Assembly (NCBI RefSeq): GCF_001310895.1
Contig: NZ_BAZS01000001.1
Location: forward strand, 1-64,000
Direction: 5' to 3'
DNA from: Virgibacillus halodenitrificans JCM 12304
GTDB taxonomy: Bacteria; Bacillota; Bacilli; Bacillales; Amphibacillaceae
Length of the DNA stretch: 64,000 nt
A program made the translations under genes and the position numbers. Positions 1 to 8,054 of this stretch are shown one piece after another. Numbering within the stretch: the stretch's first letter is position 1; each line of letters opens with the position of its first letter. Below the pieces are notes generated by a model. The model ran no database searches, had not been told where the DNA came from, and saw nothing but the letters and a program-made list of their open reading frames with translations.

Positions 1-224
1 GAATTAATCGGCAGTAGAGCAAAACTTTCCGCCGGAGAATAAATTAATCAGCAGCAGAGCGATACTATCCGCCGGAGAACAAATTAATCAGCAGCAGAGC
101 GATACTATCCGCCGGGGAACAAATTAATCAGCAGCAAAGCGAAATAATCCGCCGGAGAGCAATTTAATCGGCAGCAGAGCGACATAATCCGCGGGAGAAC
201 GAATTATTGACTGGAGAGCAAAGA
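1..224. repeat. Tandem 40-bp intergenic repeat (family A)
   Basis: Five units of 40 bp start near positions 2, 42, 82, 122 and 162, with a decaying sixth. Each unit is made of two 20-bp halves: one with the core TTAATCAGCAGCAGAGCGA and one with ATCCGCCGGAGAAC. The array begins at or before the window edge. Scattered relatives occur at 22940-22995, 41640-41745 and 45235-45335. No reading frame or obvious promoter lies within it. From 225 to 435 I see only AT-rich leader sequence for spoIIR. Confidence 0.85.
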
Positions 225-435
225 AGTTTGCCTTAAATATTTAGGAATTAGCTATATTGGATTTTTTCAAAACGGGAATTTGTAGCTCTACCAAGTTAGT
301 TCGCAGAGTATCTATTTTCCGAATCATTGAACCACCCAACAACATATACATTAAAACTAATTTTATAGAATACTAGTTTAAAATCTTTAACCTGTGACCA
401 TACTGTTTTTAACAGAGGAAGAGGGGGACTTAAAG

Positions 436-1035
436 ATGAAGAAACTAGTATTTTTTGTATTTATATCTATTATTTTATTTTTTACTTTACCGCCACAAGG
501 AGTTAGTCAGGAAAATACAGAGACTGATTATCAAATTATCCCTGATGATGCAATTCGATTAAGAATATTAGCCAATAGTGATAATAACGATGATCAACAG
601 CTTAAACGGCTGGTTCGTGATCAAGTCAATGCAGAAATTAGTGAATGGGTCCAAGATATTACAGATATTGAAGAAGCTAGAAGATTAATAGAAGCACGTA
701 TTCCAGAAATTGAAAAAATCATTGCAAAGACAATAGAAGCAGAAGGACGAGACAACTCTTTCCAAGTTGAATATGGAAAGAACGTTACATTCCCTACAAA
801 GCTCTATGGGGACTTTCTATACCCGGCAGGAGAGTACGAAGCAGTTCTAATCACATTGGGTGAGGGAAAAGGAGCAAATTGGTGGTGTGTGCTTTTTCCC
901 CCACTATGTTTTCTGGACTTTTCCAATGGGACAAGTGTAGCTGAAGCTGCAGAGGTTGAAGAGAAAGAAATAGTAGAGGAAGAAGACGATGCAGAAGTTA
1001 AATTTTTTTTATTTGATTGGTTGGGATGGTCATAA
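436..1035 (+). CDS. spoIIR: Stage II sporulation protein R (SpoIIR)
   Basis: SpoIIR is a forespore-made secreted signal that triggers SpoIIGA to process pro-sigma-E in the mother cell. The product has an N-terminal hydrophobic signal segment (about residues 3-18), then the family core with PDDAIRLRILANSDN and GKGANWWCVLFPPLCF. Length is 199 aa, near the family norm of about 200-225. I chose ATG 436 rather than the upstream ATG at 394 because a GAGGGGG ribosome site sits 8 nt ahead and the signal peptide then starts at the N-terminus. Its place at the head of a ywl-like block matches B. subtilis. Function is from family knowledge; the assignment is secure. Confidence 0.93.
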   Translation: MKKLVFFVFISIILFFTLPPQGVSQENTETDYQIIPDDAIRLRILANSDNNDDQQLKRLVRDQVNAEISEWVQDITDIEEARRLIEARIPEIEKIIAKTIEAEGRDNSFQVEYGKNVTFPTKLYGDFLYPAGEYEAVLITLGEGKGANWWCVLFPPLCFLDFSNGTSVAEAAEVEEKEIVEEEDDAEVKFFLFDWLGWS

Positions 1036-1170
1036 ATTATAGAGAAATGCATAGAATGAATTAATAGATAAAAGCTAGATTAGCAGAGTTAAATTTTTTC
1101 TTAGCACTTTCGAGGAATGTTTTTCAAAGGCCTGAAAATCTTATAATAAATAACAATTAGGGGTGATTAA

Positions 1171-1572
1171 ATGAAATTAATCCGTGCATATGAGGCTGAT
1201 GAGGCGAAGGTAGAGCAATTTTTGAAGAGCACACCGAATGTTAAAAAGGAAAGTTTAATGTATCAAGGCTATGTGGTGGAAATAGATGAAAAAATTGAAG
1301 CTTGTTTTGTTTTGGAAGAGATGGAAGATGGTATTTACTGGTTGAAGCAGCTATTTATTACTCAAAATAAAGCAGCAAAACTACCAGTCTTGCTAGAAGC
1401 TATTTTAACCCTGGCTAAGCATCAAAAGGCTAAAAGAGTGTTTGTACACAGTCACCAACCAGTTGTTGATATATTATTGGAAGCGCTACAATTTAATCCA
1501 CAAAAAGAGGAAGTATTTGTGGATAAATATAAAAATGAACAAGGTAATTGGTGGTCTTATCATGTGTCCTAA
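1171..1572 (+). CDS. GNAT-fold acetyltransferase-like protein (ywlB position)
   Basis: This 133-aa protein has the spacing of a degenerate GNAT acetyltransferase. A central strand (YWLKQLFI) is followed by a helix where acetyl-CoA would bind, then a strand (KRVFVHSH) and a C-terminal helix. The usual Q/RxxGxG/A pyrophosphate loop is not evident, so catalysis is uncertain. The start is supported by a GGGGTG ribosome site 6-7 nt upstream. It occupies the place of ywlB between spoIIR and ywlC, but I cannot confirm orthology from memory. The 3' end contains a DnaA box (1518-1526), which belongs to the cluster that continues downstream. Confidence 0.6.
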   Translation: MKLIRAYEADEAKVEQFLKSTPNVKKESLMYQGYVVEIDEKIEACFVLEEMEDGIYWLKQLFITQNKAAKLPVLLEAILTLAKHQKAKRVFVHSHQPVVDILLEALQFNPQKEEVFVDKYKNEQGNWWSYHVS

Positions 1573-1705
1573 CAGGTTATGCACATTATCCACATGTACC
1601 TGTGTATAACCTGTGATAAGTTTGTGTATAATCGTGTAGAACTGTGTATATCTTTATTTTTATATTAGAGAAACCTTTTTGTAATAGGAAACAGCCTGTG
1701 GATAA
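1518..1705. promoter_or_regulatory. DnaA-box cluster upstream of ywlC
   Basis: Perfect TTATCCACA boxes lie at 1586-1594 (plus) and at 1518-1526 and 1697-1705 (minus). Further TTATNCACA matches lie at 1577-1585, 1601-1609 and 1623-1631, with a one-mismatch copy at 1643-1651. Two more perfect boxes are inside ywlC at 2068-2076 and 2159-2167. One such 9-mer is expected at most about once in the whole window. As I recall, B. subtilis has a DnaA-binding cluster in the same ywlB-ywlC interval that affects replication initiation and ywlC expression. The role here is inferred from that. Confidence 0.8.
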
Positions 1706-1807
1706 ATCATGCAGGCTGTTTTTATATTTTCTCTGTAAACTTTATAACTTTGCTAAATCCTTTTAGATCTTTTAAAATGTAGACAGCATAGAAAAGAGGT
1801 AGCAAGA

Positions 1808-2833
1808 ATGGAAACAAAGCGATGGAATGTAACGAATATGGAAAAAGATATTACAAAAGATATTGAGGAAGCAGTATCCGTACTTTTGGCAGGAAATACA
1901 GTAGCTTTTCCAACAGAAACGGTTTACGGATTGGGCGCTGATGCAACGAGTGAGAAAGCGGTAGCGAAGATATTTGAAGCAAAAGGAAGACCTCAGGATA
2001 ATCCACTTATAGCTCATGTTGCTACAAAGGAGCAGCTAAAAAAGCTGGTTACCGACATACCTGATTATGTGGATAAATTAATAGATTTATTCGCTCCTGG
2101 ACCGATTACCTTTGTTTTACCGAGTAATGGAGTGTGCGCTGATAATGTGACTGCAGGATTATCCACAATTGGTGTGCGTATGCCCAGCCATCCGGTAGCT
2201 CAACAGTTGCTGAGAGCTTGCAATATACCAATTGCAGCGCCTAGCGCGAATTTATCCGGAAAGCCTAGCCCTACATCGGCAGATCATGTATGGGGGGACT
2301 TATATGGAAAGATAGCAGGGGTTGTTGATGGCGGGGCTACTGGTGTGGGTGTAGAATCGACGGTCATTGATTGTACGCAGGATATTCCAGTAGTATTACG
2401 ACCAGGTGGCATTACACTTGAGCAATTAGAAGCTGCAGTGGGTACAGTGATGGTCGATCCGGCTCTTGTAAATAAAGATGAAAAGCCGAGAGCTCCGGGG
2501 ATGAAATACCGTCACTATTCTCCAGACATAGATTTATGGCTGGTAAAAGGGGAACCAGCAGATATAGAAAAATTTATTAATGATGTAAGGGAAGAAGGGA
2601 AAAAAATCGGGTTTATGGCTAGTGAGCATACTTCTCATTTAGTTAAAGCTGATAAAAACCTCTCTCTTGGGTTTGATGCGAATGAAATAGCATCAAATTT
2701 ATATGATGCATTACGTGCTTTTAAACACGGCGATGTAGATGTAATTGTATGTGAAGCTTTCTCAGAAGAAGGCATCGGACAAGCAATTATGAATCGATTA
2801 AAAAAAGCAGCAAGTCAATATATTGAACTGTAA
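1808..2833 (+). CDS. ywlC: L-threonylcarbamoyladenylate synthase (Sua5/YwlC type)
   Basis: The enzyme makes threonylcarbamoyl-AMP from threonine, bicarbonate and ATP, the first step of the t6A37 modification of ANN-decoding tRNAs. The YrdC domain covers about residues 18-205, with FPTETVYGLG, KGRPQDNPL and SANLSGKPSPT. The C-terminal Sua5 extension follows the linker APGMKYRHYSP. Length of 341 aa fits the long Sua5 class. ATG 1808 follows an AGAGGTAG ribosome site. The promoter region is packed with DnaA boxes, so expression may be tied to replication initiation. A terminator follows directly. Confidence 0.93.
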   Translation: METKRWNVTNMEKDITKDIEEAVSVLLAGNTVAFPTETVYGLGADATSEKAVAKIFEAKGRPQDNPLIAHVATKEQLKKLVTDIPDYVDKLIDLFAPGPITFVLPSNGVCADNVTAGLSTIGVRMPSHPVAQQLLRACNIPIAAPSANLSGKPSPTSADHVWGDLYGKIAGVVDGGATGVGVESTVIDCTQDIPVVLRPGGITLEQLEAAVGTVMVDPALVNKDEKPRAPGMKYRHYSPDIDLWLVKGEPADIEKFINDVREEGKKIGFMASEHTSHLVKADKNLSLGFDANEIASNLYDALRAFKHGDVDVIVCEAFSEEGIGQAIMNRLKKAASQYIEL

Positions 2834-2844
2834 ACTAAAAGGGA

Positions 2845-2875
2845 AGTGAGTCAGTACAAGCTGACTCATTTTTTC
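2845..2875 (+). terminator. Intrinsic terminator after ywlC
   Basis: The stem TGAGTCAG/CTGACTCA with a TACAAG loop is followed by a run of T. It ends the ywlC transcript just before the IS element. Confidence 0.85.
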
Positions 2876-3111
2876 ATGAACTGCCTTAGAACGAATGAAT
2901 TAATCGTTGGTTATTAATGATTGTGGCCCCAAAATATATCTTCGTTTATCGTTTTCCGACAGAAGACTCCCTCCTCAGTCGTGTGTAGGGTGAAGCCTAA
3001 CGATAGGTGGGAGATGAATGTCGGTTAGGCGATAGCCTAAGGGCTTTTTGTTGCTTGCTTCATACCTTAATAGTATAATCAGTCTTATATAAATGAAAGG
3101 CTGATAGTAAA

Positions 3112-3510
3112 ATGAAATTGGACAGTAATAATCATTCAGTATTCTCAATGTATTATCATCTTGTGCTAGTTGTGAAATATCGTAGAGAAGTCTTTGATGA
3201 CAAAGTATCTGACTTTGCTAAAGATATGTTTGTAAAGCTAGGCGAAAAATATAATATCTCTCTAGTTGAATGGAATCATGATAAAGACCATGTGCACATC
3301 CTGTTCAAAGCACATCCTAACACGGAATTATCAAAGTTCATCAATGCTTATAAAAGTGCTAGTTCACGATTAATCAAAAAAGACTTTCCGCAAGTTAGAA
3401 AAAAGTTGTGGAAAGAAATGTTTTGGTCAAGAAGTTTTTGCTTACTAACTACTGGCGGTTCTCCCATCAATGTAGTTAAAAAATATATTGAAAATCAAGG
3501 AATGAAATGA
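3112..3510 (+). CDS. tnpA: IS200/IS605 Y1 transposase TnpA
   Basis: This HUH single-strand transposase cuts and rejoins element ends at subterminal hairpins. Its 132 aa match the family. The metal-binding HVHILF motif (HUH) is near residues 61-66, and the catalytic tyrosine lies in VVKKYIENQG near residue 126. Both catalytic parts are present with no frameshift, so the element may be active. It lies 10 nt upstream of tnpB. Confidence 0.93.
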   Translation: MKLDSNNHSVFSMYYHLVLVVKYRREVFDDKVSDFAKDMFVKLGEKYNISLVEWNHDKDHVHILFKAHPNTELSKFINAYKSASSRLIKKDFPQVRKKLWKEMFWSRSFCLLTTGGSPINVVKKYIENQGMK

Positions 3511-3520
3511 GGTGAAAACA

Positions 3521-4654
3521 ATGTTAGTCAACAAGGCATACAAATTCCGTATCTACCCTACCAAAGAACAGGAAATTCTAATTGCTAAAACAATCGGATG
3601 TAGTCGTTTCGTATTCAATCGCTTTTTAGGGCAATGGAACGATACATACAAAGAAACAGGCAAAGGATTAACTTATAATTCTTGTTCTTCCGAATTAACA
3701 AAATTAAAAAGCGAATTGGTATGGCTAAAAGAAGTTGATAGCATTGCCCTTCAATCCTCACTTAAAAATCTAGCTGATTCATATACACGGTTCTTCAAGA
3801 AACAAAATAAAGCACCACGCTTCAAGTCTAAAAAGAATAACGTACAATCCTACACGACTAAAGAAACAAATAATAATATTGCTATTGTAGACAATAGCAT
3901 CAAGTTACCTAAACTTGGTCTTGTTCGCTTTGCTAAAAGTCGTGAAGTACATGGTCGTATCCTTAATGCTACTGTTAGACGAAATCCTAGTGGCAAATAC
4001 TTTGTATCCATTTTAGCCGAAACAGACGTACAGCCACTGGAGAAAACGGAATCATCTATCGGTATAGACCTAGGCATTACTGATTTTGCCATTCTTTCCG
4101 ATGGTCGCAGGATTAACAACAATAAGTTCACAATAAAAATAGAAAAGAAACTGAAACGTGAACAGAGGAAACTTTCAAGACGTGCATTAAATGCTAAAAA
4201 CAATGGTATTAACCTTTTTGATGCTAAAAATTATCAGAAGCAAAAACGTAAAGTTGCTAGGTTACACGAAAGAGTAATGAACCAACGTAACGATTTCCTT
4301 AACAAGTTAAGTACAGAAATAATCAAAAACCACGATATTGTCTGTATCGAAGACTTGAATACCAAAGGAATGTTACGCAATCATAAGTTAGCAAAATCAA
4401 TTTCTGACGTGTCATGGTCTGCTTTTGTGTCCAAATTAGAATACAAAGCGAATTGGTACGGTAAAACAATCGTGAAAATAAATAGGTGGTTCCCGTCTAG
4501 TCAAGTATGTTCCAATTGCGGACACCAAGATGGCAAAAAATCTCTTGAAATAAGAGATTGGACTTGTTCTGTGTGTCATAAACATCACGATAGAGATATA
4601 AATGCCAGCAAAAATATCCTAGCTGAAGGCTTAAGAACCTTGGTTTTGGCGTGA
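3521..4654 (+). CDS. tnpB: RNA-guided nuclease TnpB (IS605 OrfB)
   Basis: TnpB is the omega-RNA-guided endonuclease ancestral to Cas12. It cuts at the element's target motif and favours element retention. About 377 aa. An N-terminal helix-turn-helix/OrfB domain precedes the RuvC-like core: Asp in GIDLGITDFAIL, Glu in IVCIEDLNTKG, and the final Asp in HDRDINASKNIL. A four-Cys zinc ribbon (CSNC...CSVC) sits before the last Asp. ATG 3521 is preferred over GTG 3512 because GAGGTGA sits 5-6 nt before it. All three RuvC acidic residues are present, so the protein should be active. Confidence 0.92.
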   Translation: MLVNKAYKFRIYPTKEQEILIAKTIGCSRFVFNRFLGQWNDTYKETGKGLTYNSCSSELTKLKSELVWLKEVDSIALQSSLKNLADSYTRFFKKQNKAPRFKSKKNNVQSYTTKETNNNIAIVDNSIKLPKLGLVRFAKSREVHGRILNATVRRNPSGKYFVSILAETDVQPLEKTESSIGIDLGITDFAILSDGRRINNNKFTIKIEKKLKREQRKLSRRALNAKNNGINLFDAKNYQKQKRKVARLHERVMNQRNDFLNKLSTEIIKNHDIVCIEDLNTKGMLRNHKLAKSISDVSWSAFVSKLEYKANWYGKTIVKINRWFPSSQVCSNCGHQDGKKSLEIRDWTCSVCHKHHDRDINASKNILAEGLRTLVLA

Positions 4655-4790
4655 ATAAAATACAAAACCGTAGGAATCTACGGGGATAGCTTGGTCAATA
4701 AGAGAAACCTCTGTTGGCAAAGAAATACGTCAATAAGTATGCTCTATTCCCAAGAATCTCCCACTTCAAACAACCCAAAGGGGGGTTAAG
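4560..4790 (+). ncRNA. Probable omega-RNA region at the 3' end of tnpB
   Basis: TnpB guide RNAs normally overlap the 3' end of tnpB and run to the right end of the element, with the guide just outside. The 4655-4790 stretch is non-coding, G/C-richer than its surroundings and foldable, and ends in the right-end hairpin. Position and context are the only evidence. The 5' boundary is not visible. Confidence 0.4.
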
Positions 4791-4924
4791 TGGTGAGTAG
4801 TTCAATAAATAATTGAACCACAATGTGTTGAGCCCATAGAGAAAACCCAGATTGTTCTATATACCAAGCATATCAAGCTTTGGACATGCATATAGTTTAT
4901 AAGCATATCCAAGGAGGACAATCT

Positions 4925-5476
4925 ATGTCAGGTTATATTGGTGAGTTTATATCACTCTTGTTTTTGGCTGTTGCATTGGGGTTGGATGCTTTTTCTATAT
5001 GCTTGGGACTTGGCATGCAACGGTTACGTTTAAAACGTATTGCTATTATCGGTATGGTAATAGGTGCTTTCCATATTGTTATGCCTTCTATTGGAATTTT
5101 TCTTGGAAAAGTTATTTCGGGACAAATTGGCCATTGGACAGAACTGGCAGGCGGGGTCCTGTTGTTTGTCATTGGTGCTCAAATGTTCTTCTCCGCTTTT
5201 AGCCATGAAAAGCAGCGAGTAATTCAGCCGATCGGGGCAGGATTACTTTTATTAGCCTTCAGTGTAAGTATGGATAGTTTTTCAGTAGGTTTAAGTTTGG
5301 GTATTTCGGGTGTTAAGACAGCCCTTGCTCTTGGGTTGTTTGGGCTAATAAGCATGCTCATTTCCTGGGCTGGTATGCTTTTGGGAAGAAAGGTGAGAGG
5401 TGTACTCGGCGTATACAGTGAGATATTAGGAGGAAGTATTCTTATTGGATTTGGTATAAGACTTATATTTGGATAG
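4925..5476 (+). CDS. mntP: Manganese efflux pump MntP (YwlD)
   Basis: A small polytopic membrane protein of 183 aa that exports Mn2+. It is built of two three-helix repeats, each with a conserved Asp-rich motif (ALGLDAFSICLGLG near residue 20 and SVSMDSFSVGLSLG near residue 115). ATG 4925 follows a strong AAGGAGG site. The longer upstream frame has no ribosome site. The 4796-4924 leader does not show the yybP-ykoY manganese riboswitch that often precedes such genes. The IS insertion probably removed any read-through from ywlC. Confidence 0.92.
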   Translation: MSGYIGEFISLLFLAVALGLDAFSICLGLGMQRLRLKRIAIIGMVIGAFHIVMPSIGIFLGKVISGQIGHWTELAGGVLLFVIGAQMFFSAFSHEKQRVIQPIGAGLLLLAFSVSMDSFSVGLSLGISGVKTALALGLFGLISMLISWAGMLLGRKVRGVLGVYSEILGGSILIGFGIRLIFG

Positions 5477-5485
5477 AATATTACT

Positions 5486-5520
5486 TAGAGGTTTCTTGGT
5501 AGAAGAAGCCTCTTTTTCCT
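5486..5520 (+). terminator. Intrinsic terminator after mntP
   Basis: AGAGGTTTCTT pairs with GAAGAAGCCTCT (one wobble) around a short loop, followed by TTTTT. Confidence 0.8.
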
Positions 5521-5635
5521 TTTAACTGTTTGCTTTAATTGAAGGTTTTTACTGTCTTTCTTACTTCGACGCGTTTGCGCTTTTGGTCTATAATTATGAT
5601 ATATTGTTAAGAGATATGAATACGGAGGGTTACCT

Positions 5636-6241
5636 ATGAATATATTGTTTGTCTGTACTGGAAATACGTGTAGAAGTCCAATGGCTGAAGCGCTACTAAA
5701 GCATAAAATGCCAGAAGCAGAAGTTAAATCTGCGGGGATCTTTGCAGCGGAAAATCAACGACCAAGCCATAAGGCTGTGGAAGCATTGGAAGAAAAAAAG
5801 ATTTCAATGAATCAGCTATCCCAGCCAATAACAAAAAAATTATTAAATTGGGCGGATCTTGTATTGACGATGACAACACAGCATAAGCAGTCGTTAATCA
5901 TGGAATATCCAAACTATCAAGAAAAATACTTTACCCTAAAAGAATATGTCTCTGAAGCCGATAAAGAGGTATGGAGTAAATTAAAGCAGGTTTATGCGGA
6001 ATATGAGGAGAAGCGCACTTTATTTATCCAAAAAAATCAGCATAAGATGGATCAAGCAACATTGAAAGAAAAGCTTTATGCTCACCTGCAGGATGATTTA
6101 TTTCATATTCAACAACTAGAAGCAGATTTAATCAGTTATGATATTTCCGACCCATTTGGGGGAAGTCTTACTATTTATAAAACAACACGAGACGAACTGG
6201 AGGAATATATCGATCTGCTTATTAGGAAAATCTCAAAGTAG
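5636..6241 (+). CDS. ywlE: Protein-arginine phosphatase YwlE, enlarged form
   Basis: YwlE removes phosphate from arginines phosphorylated by McsB and so counters ClpCP targeting. The low-molecular-weight phosphatase loop CTGNTCRS starts at Cys7. Thr11, the residue associated with arginine specificity, is present, and the acid-loop DPF lies at residues 172-174. The protein has 201 aa versus about 150 in B. subtilis. The excess is a charged helical insertion of about 55-60 residues (about 107-168) between LKEYV and SDPFGGS, immediately before the catalytic Asp. The fold core is otherwise intact. It is followed 15 nt later by a chemoreceptor gene. Confidence 0.88.
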   Translation: MNILFVCTGNTCRSPMAEALLKHKMPEAEVKSAGIFAAENQRPSHKAVEALEEKKISMNQLSQPITKKLLNWADLVLTMTTQHKQSLIMEYPNYQEKYFTLKEYVSEADKEVWSKLKQVYAEYEEKRTLFIQKNQHKMDQATLKEKLYAHLQDDLFHIQQLEADLISYDISDPFGGSLTIYKTTRDELEEYIDLLIRKISK

Positions 6242-6256
6242 ACAGGGGAAACGGAT

Positions 6257-7552
6257 ATGGAAAAAAAGAAATATCGATTCAGCTTGCGTCTCAAATTAGT
6301 GCTTCTGACAACTGTACTGGCAATTATTACTTATTCATGTAGTGCGTTCTTTTTGTATGTCATTTACGATTACGTCCAAGCATATTGGCAAATCTCTAAG
6401 GAATTATTTACGATCCTTACTTTATCTCTTGGGATATTTTGGTCTGGAGTATTAGCATATTTTGCTGCTGCAATGATTACCCGACCATTGGAAAAACTGG
6501 AGGAAGCGGCGTCAATGGCTGCAGACGGTAATTTAGATCAGGAAATTAATATTTCTACATCAGATGATGAGATAAGGTCTCTTGGCATTGCTTTTGATAA
6601 AATGTTAAAAAGCATAACAGCAATGGTGCAAGGAATTGATGAACATTTTAATAAGACAAATAAGTCGGTTATCTATATGAAGGAAGTATCTGATCAGGCT
6701 GCACAGCATTCTTCAATGATTCGTTCTTCCATTGATGATATCTCAAAAGGTGCAGAAAGCTCTTCTGAAGCTATTCAAAATACAGCGGAATCTGTTGAAA
6801 TGGCAACTGAACTGGCAGGTGAGGTACAGCATAAAGCAAGCCAGTCAAAGGATAAATCAACGAATATGCTTGAAGTCCTGACACATAGCCGAAAGGCAGT
6901 AAATCAGCTGGTTACAGGTATTCAAAAGCTTGCGGAAGATCAAGAAGCATCTTTGACTGATGTTAATCATTTGAAGCAAAATGCATTGCAGGTGGAATCG
7001 ATTATCTCTATGGTAGGTGGTATTGCTGAGCAGACAAATCTATTGGCATTAAATGCATCTATTGAAGCTGCAAGAGCCGGAGAGCACGGCAGAGGATTCG
7101 CTGTGGTTGCAGAGGAAATTCGTAAACTTGCTGATCAGAGTGCCCAGGCCGTTCACCGCATTTCAGACTTAATTGCAGCTATTCAGCAGGATGTGGACCT
7201 TGTAGTGAGGAAGATCAATGATAATGTCATGTATGCGAACAAAGAAGCGGCACAGGGCGAGAATACCAATAATGCAATTGAGCAGATGTCAGGCTCTGTG
7301 CAAGAAGTAGCTGCAGAAATTGATATGATCTCTAAATTAGTAGACAAGCAATTGAAATCTATTCAGAATACGGTGAAACAATCCCAAGAGGTCGCAGCTA
7401 TTGCGGAAGAAACATCTGCCGGAGCAGAGGAAATGAATGCCTCTATACATGAGCAGGCTGCAACAATTGAACGGGTGGATCAACTGGCACATGAACTGGA
7501 GGAACAAGCAAACGGTTTGAGTAAACAATTGACCAAATTTACGGTATCATAG
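6257..7552 (+). CDS. Methyl-accepting chemotaxis protein with minimal sensor region
   Basis: A signal transducer that controls CheA. Two membrane helices (about residues 10-33 and 46-70) are joined by only about 12 residues, so there is essentially no extracellular ligand domain. A HAMP domain (about 70-122) and a long coiled-coil signalling domain follow. The latter includes the hairpin-tip signature [19 protein letters not shown] near residues 260-278. Sensing is therefore likely through the membrane, HAMP or cytoplasmic side. It sits 15 nt after ywlE and 30 nt before rpiB, inside a block that lacks a receptor in B. subtilis. Confidence 0.9.
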   Translation: MEKKKYRFSLRLKLVLLTTVLAIITYSCSAFFLYVIYDYVQAYWQISKELFTILTLSLGIFWSGVLAYFAAAMITRPLEKLEEAASMAADGNLDQEINISTSDDEIRSLGIAFDKMLKSITAMVQGIDEHFNKTNKSVIYMKEVSDQAAQHSSMIRSSIDDISKGAESSSEAIQNTAESVEMATELAGEVQHKASQSKDKSTNMLEVLTHSRKAVNQLVTGIQKLAEDQEASLTDVNHLKQNALQVESIISMVGGIAEQTNLLALNASIEAARAGEHGRGFAVVAEEIRKLADQSAQAVHRISDLIAAIQQDVDLVVRKINDNVMYANKEAAQGENTNNAIEQMSGSVQEVAAEIDMISKLVDKQLKSIQNTVKQSQEVAAIAEETSAGAEEMNASIHEQAATIERVDQLAHELEEQANGLSKQLTKFTVS

Positions 7553-7582
7553 AGATAGATTTATAAAAAGGAGTTTTGCCAT

Positions 7583-8023
7583 ATGAAGGTAATTATTACT
7601 GCAGACCATGCGGGGATGACTGTACGAAATGAAGTGAAGGACCTTTTGGAAGAGATGGGTATTGAATATGAAGACACTGGATGCAGCTGCGAATCCTCTG
7701 TCGATTATCCTGATTATGCTTTACCTGCTGCAGAACGTATTGCAAAAGGAGAGTTTGATAGAGGGATTTTTATTTGTGGAACAGGGATTGGAATGTCTAT
7801 TGCAGCTAACAAGGTAAAAGGAATCCGTTGTGCCTTAACTCATGATGTGTATTCTGCAAAGCTAACCAGACAGCACAATGATTCTAACGTGCTGGCATTG
7901 GGAGAGCGTGTCGTTGGTCCTGGTTTAGCTCGTGAAATTGCTAAAGTATGGTTGGAAACAGCATTTGATGGTGGTCGTCATGCTAATCGAATTGGTAAAA
8001 TTGGTACGTATGAAGATAAATAA
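7583..8023 (+). CDS. rpiB: Ribose-5-phosphate isomerase B
   Basis: It interconverts ribose-5-phosphate and ribulose-5-phosphate in the pentose phosphate pathway. The RpiB/LacAB family fold is shown by ITADHAGM at the N-terminus, the CGTGIGMSIAANK phosphate/active-site loop with its Cys near residue 70, and RQHNDSNVLALGERVVG. Length 146 aa is typical. AAGGAG lies ahead of ATG 7583. It lies in the same order relative to ywlE and ywlG as in B. subtilis (there named ywlF). Confidence 0.93.
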   Translation: MKVIITADHAGMTVRNEVKDLLEEMGIEYEDTGCSCESSVDYPDYALPAAERIAKGEFDRGIFICGTGIGMSIAANKVKGIRCALTHDVYSAKLTRQHNDSNVLALGERVVGPGLAREIAKVWLETAFDGGRHANRIGKIGTYEDK

Positions 8024-8054
8024 ACTATTTTTCTGATTGGCAGGTGAATAAGCG

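Larger units (their letters stand above)
2930..4795 (+). mobile_element. IS200/IS605-family element with tnpA and tnpB
   Basis: Both genes appear intact. The left end (about 2930-3111) holds foldback sequence: GCCTAAC (2994-3001) pairs with GTTAGGC (3023-3030), and a further GCCTAA follows. The right end (about 4655-4795) carries an imperfect hairpin in which CCACTT and AACCC pair with GGGTT and AAGTGG. A GTGGGAGAT motif on the left side is mirrored by ATCTCCCAC on the right. Such elements have no terminal inverted repeats or target duplication, so the exact ends are approximate. The element separates ywlC from mntP, which are adjacent in B. subtilis. Confidence 0.8.

Noticed and set aside
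1-224. CRISPR-like array
   Set aside because: Both halves of each 40-bp unit are repeated, there are no unique spacers, and no cas genes are present. The same holds for the arrays at 33818-34072 and 53395-53822.
4655-4924. yybP-ykoY manganese riboswitch ahead of mntP
   Set aside because: The class core motifs are not visible; the sequence is the right end of the IS element plus a short leader.
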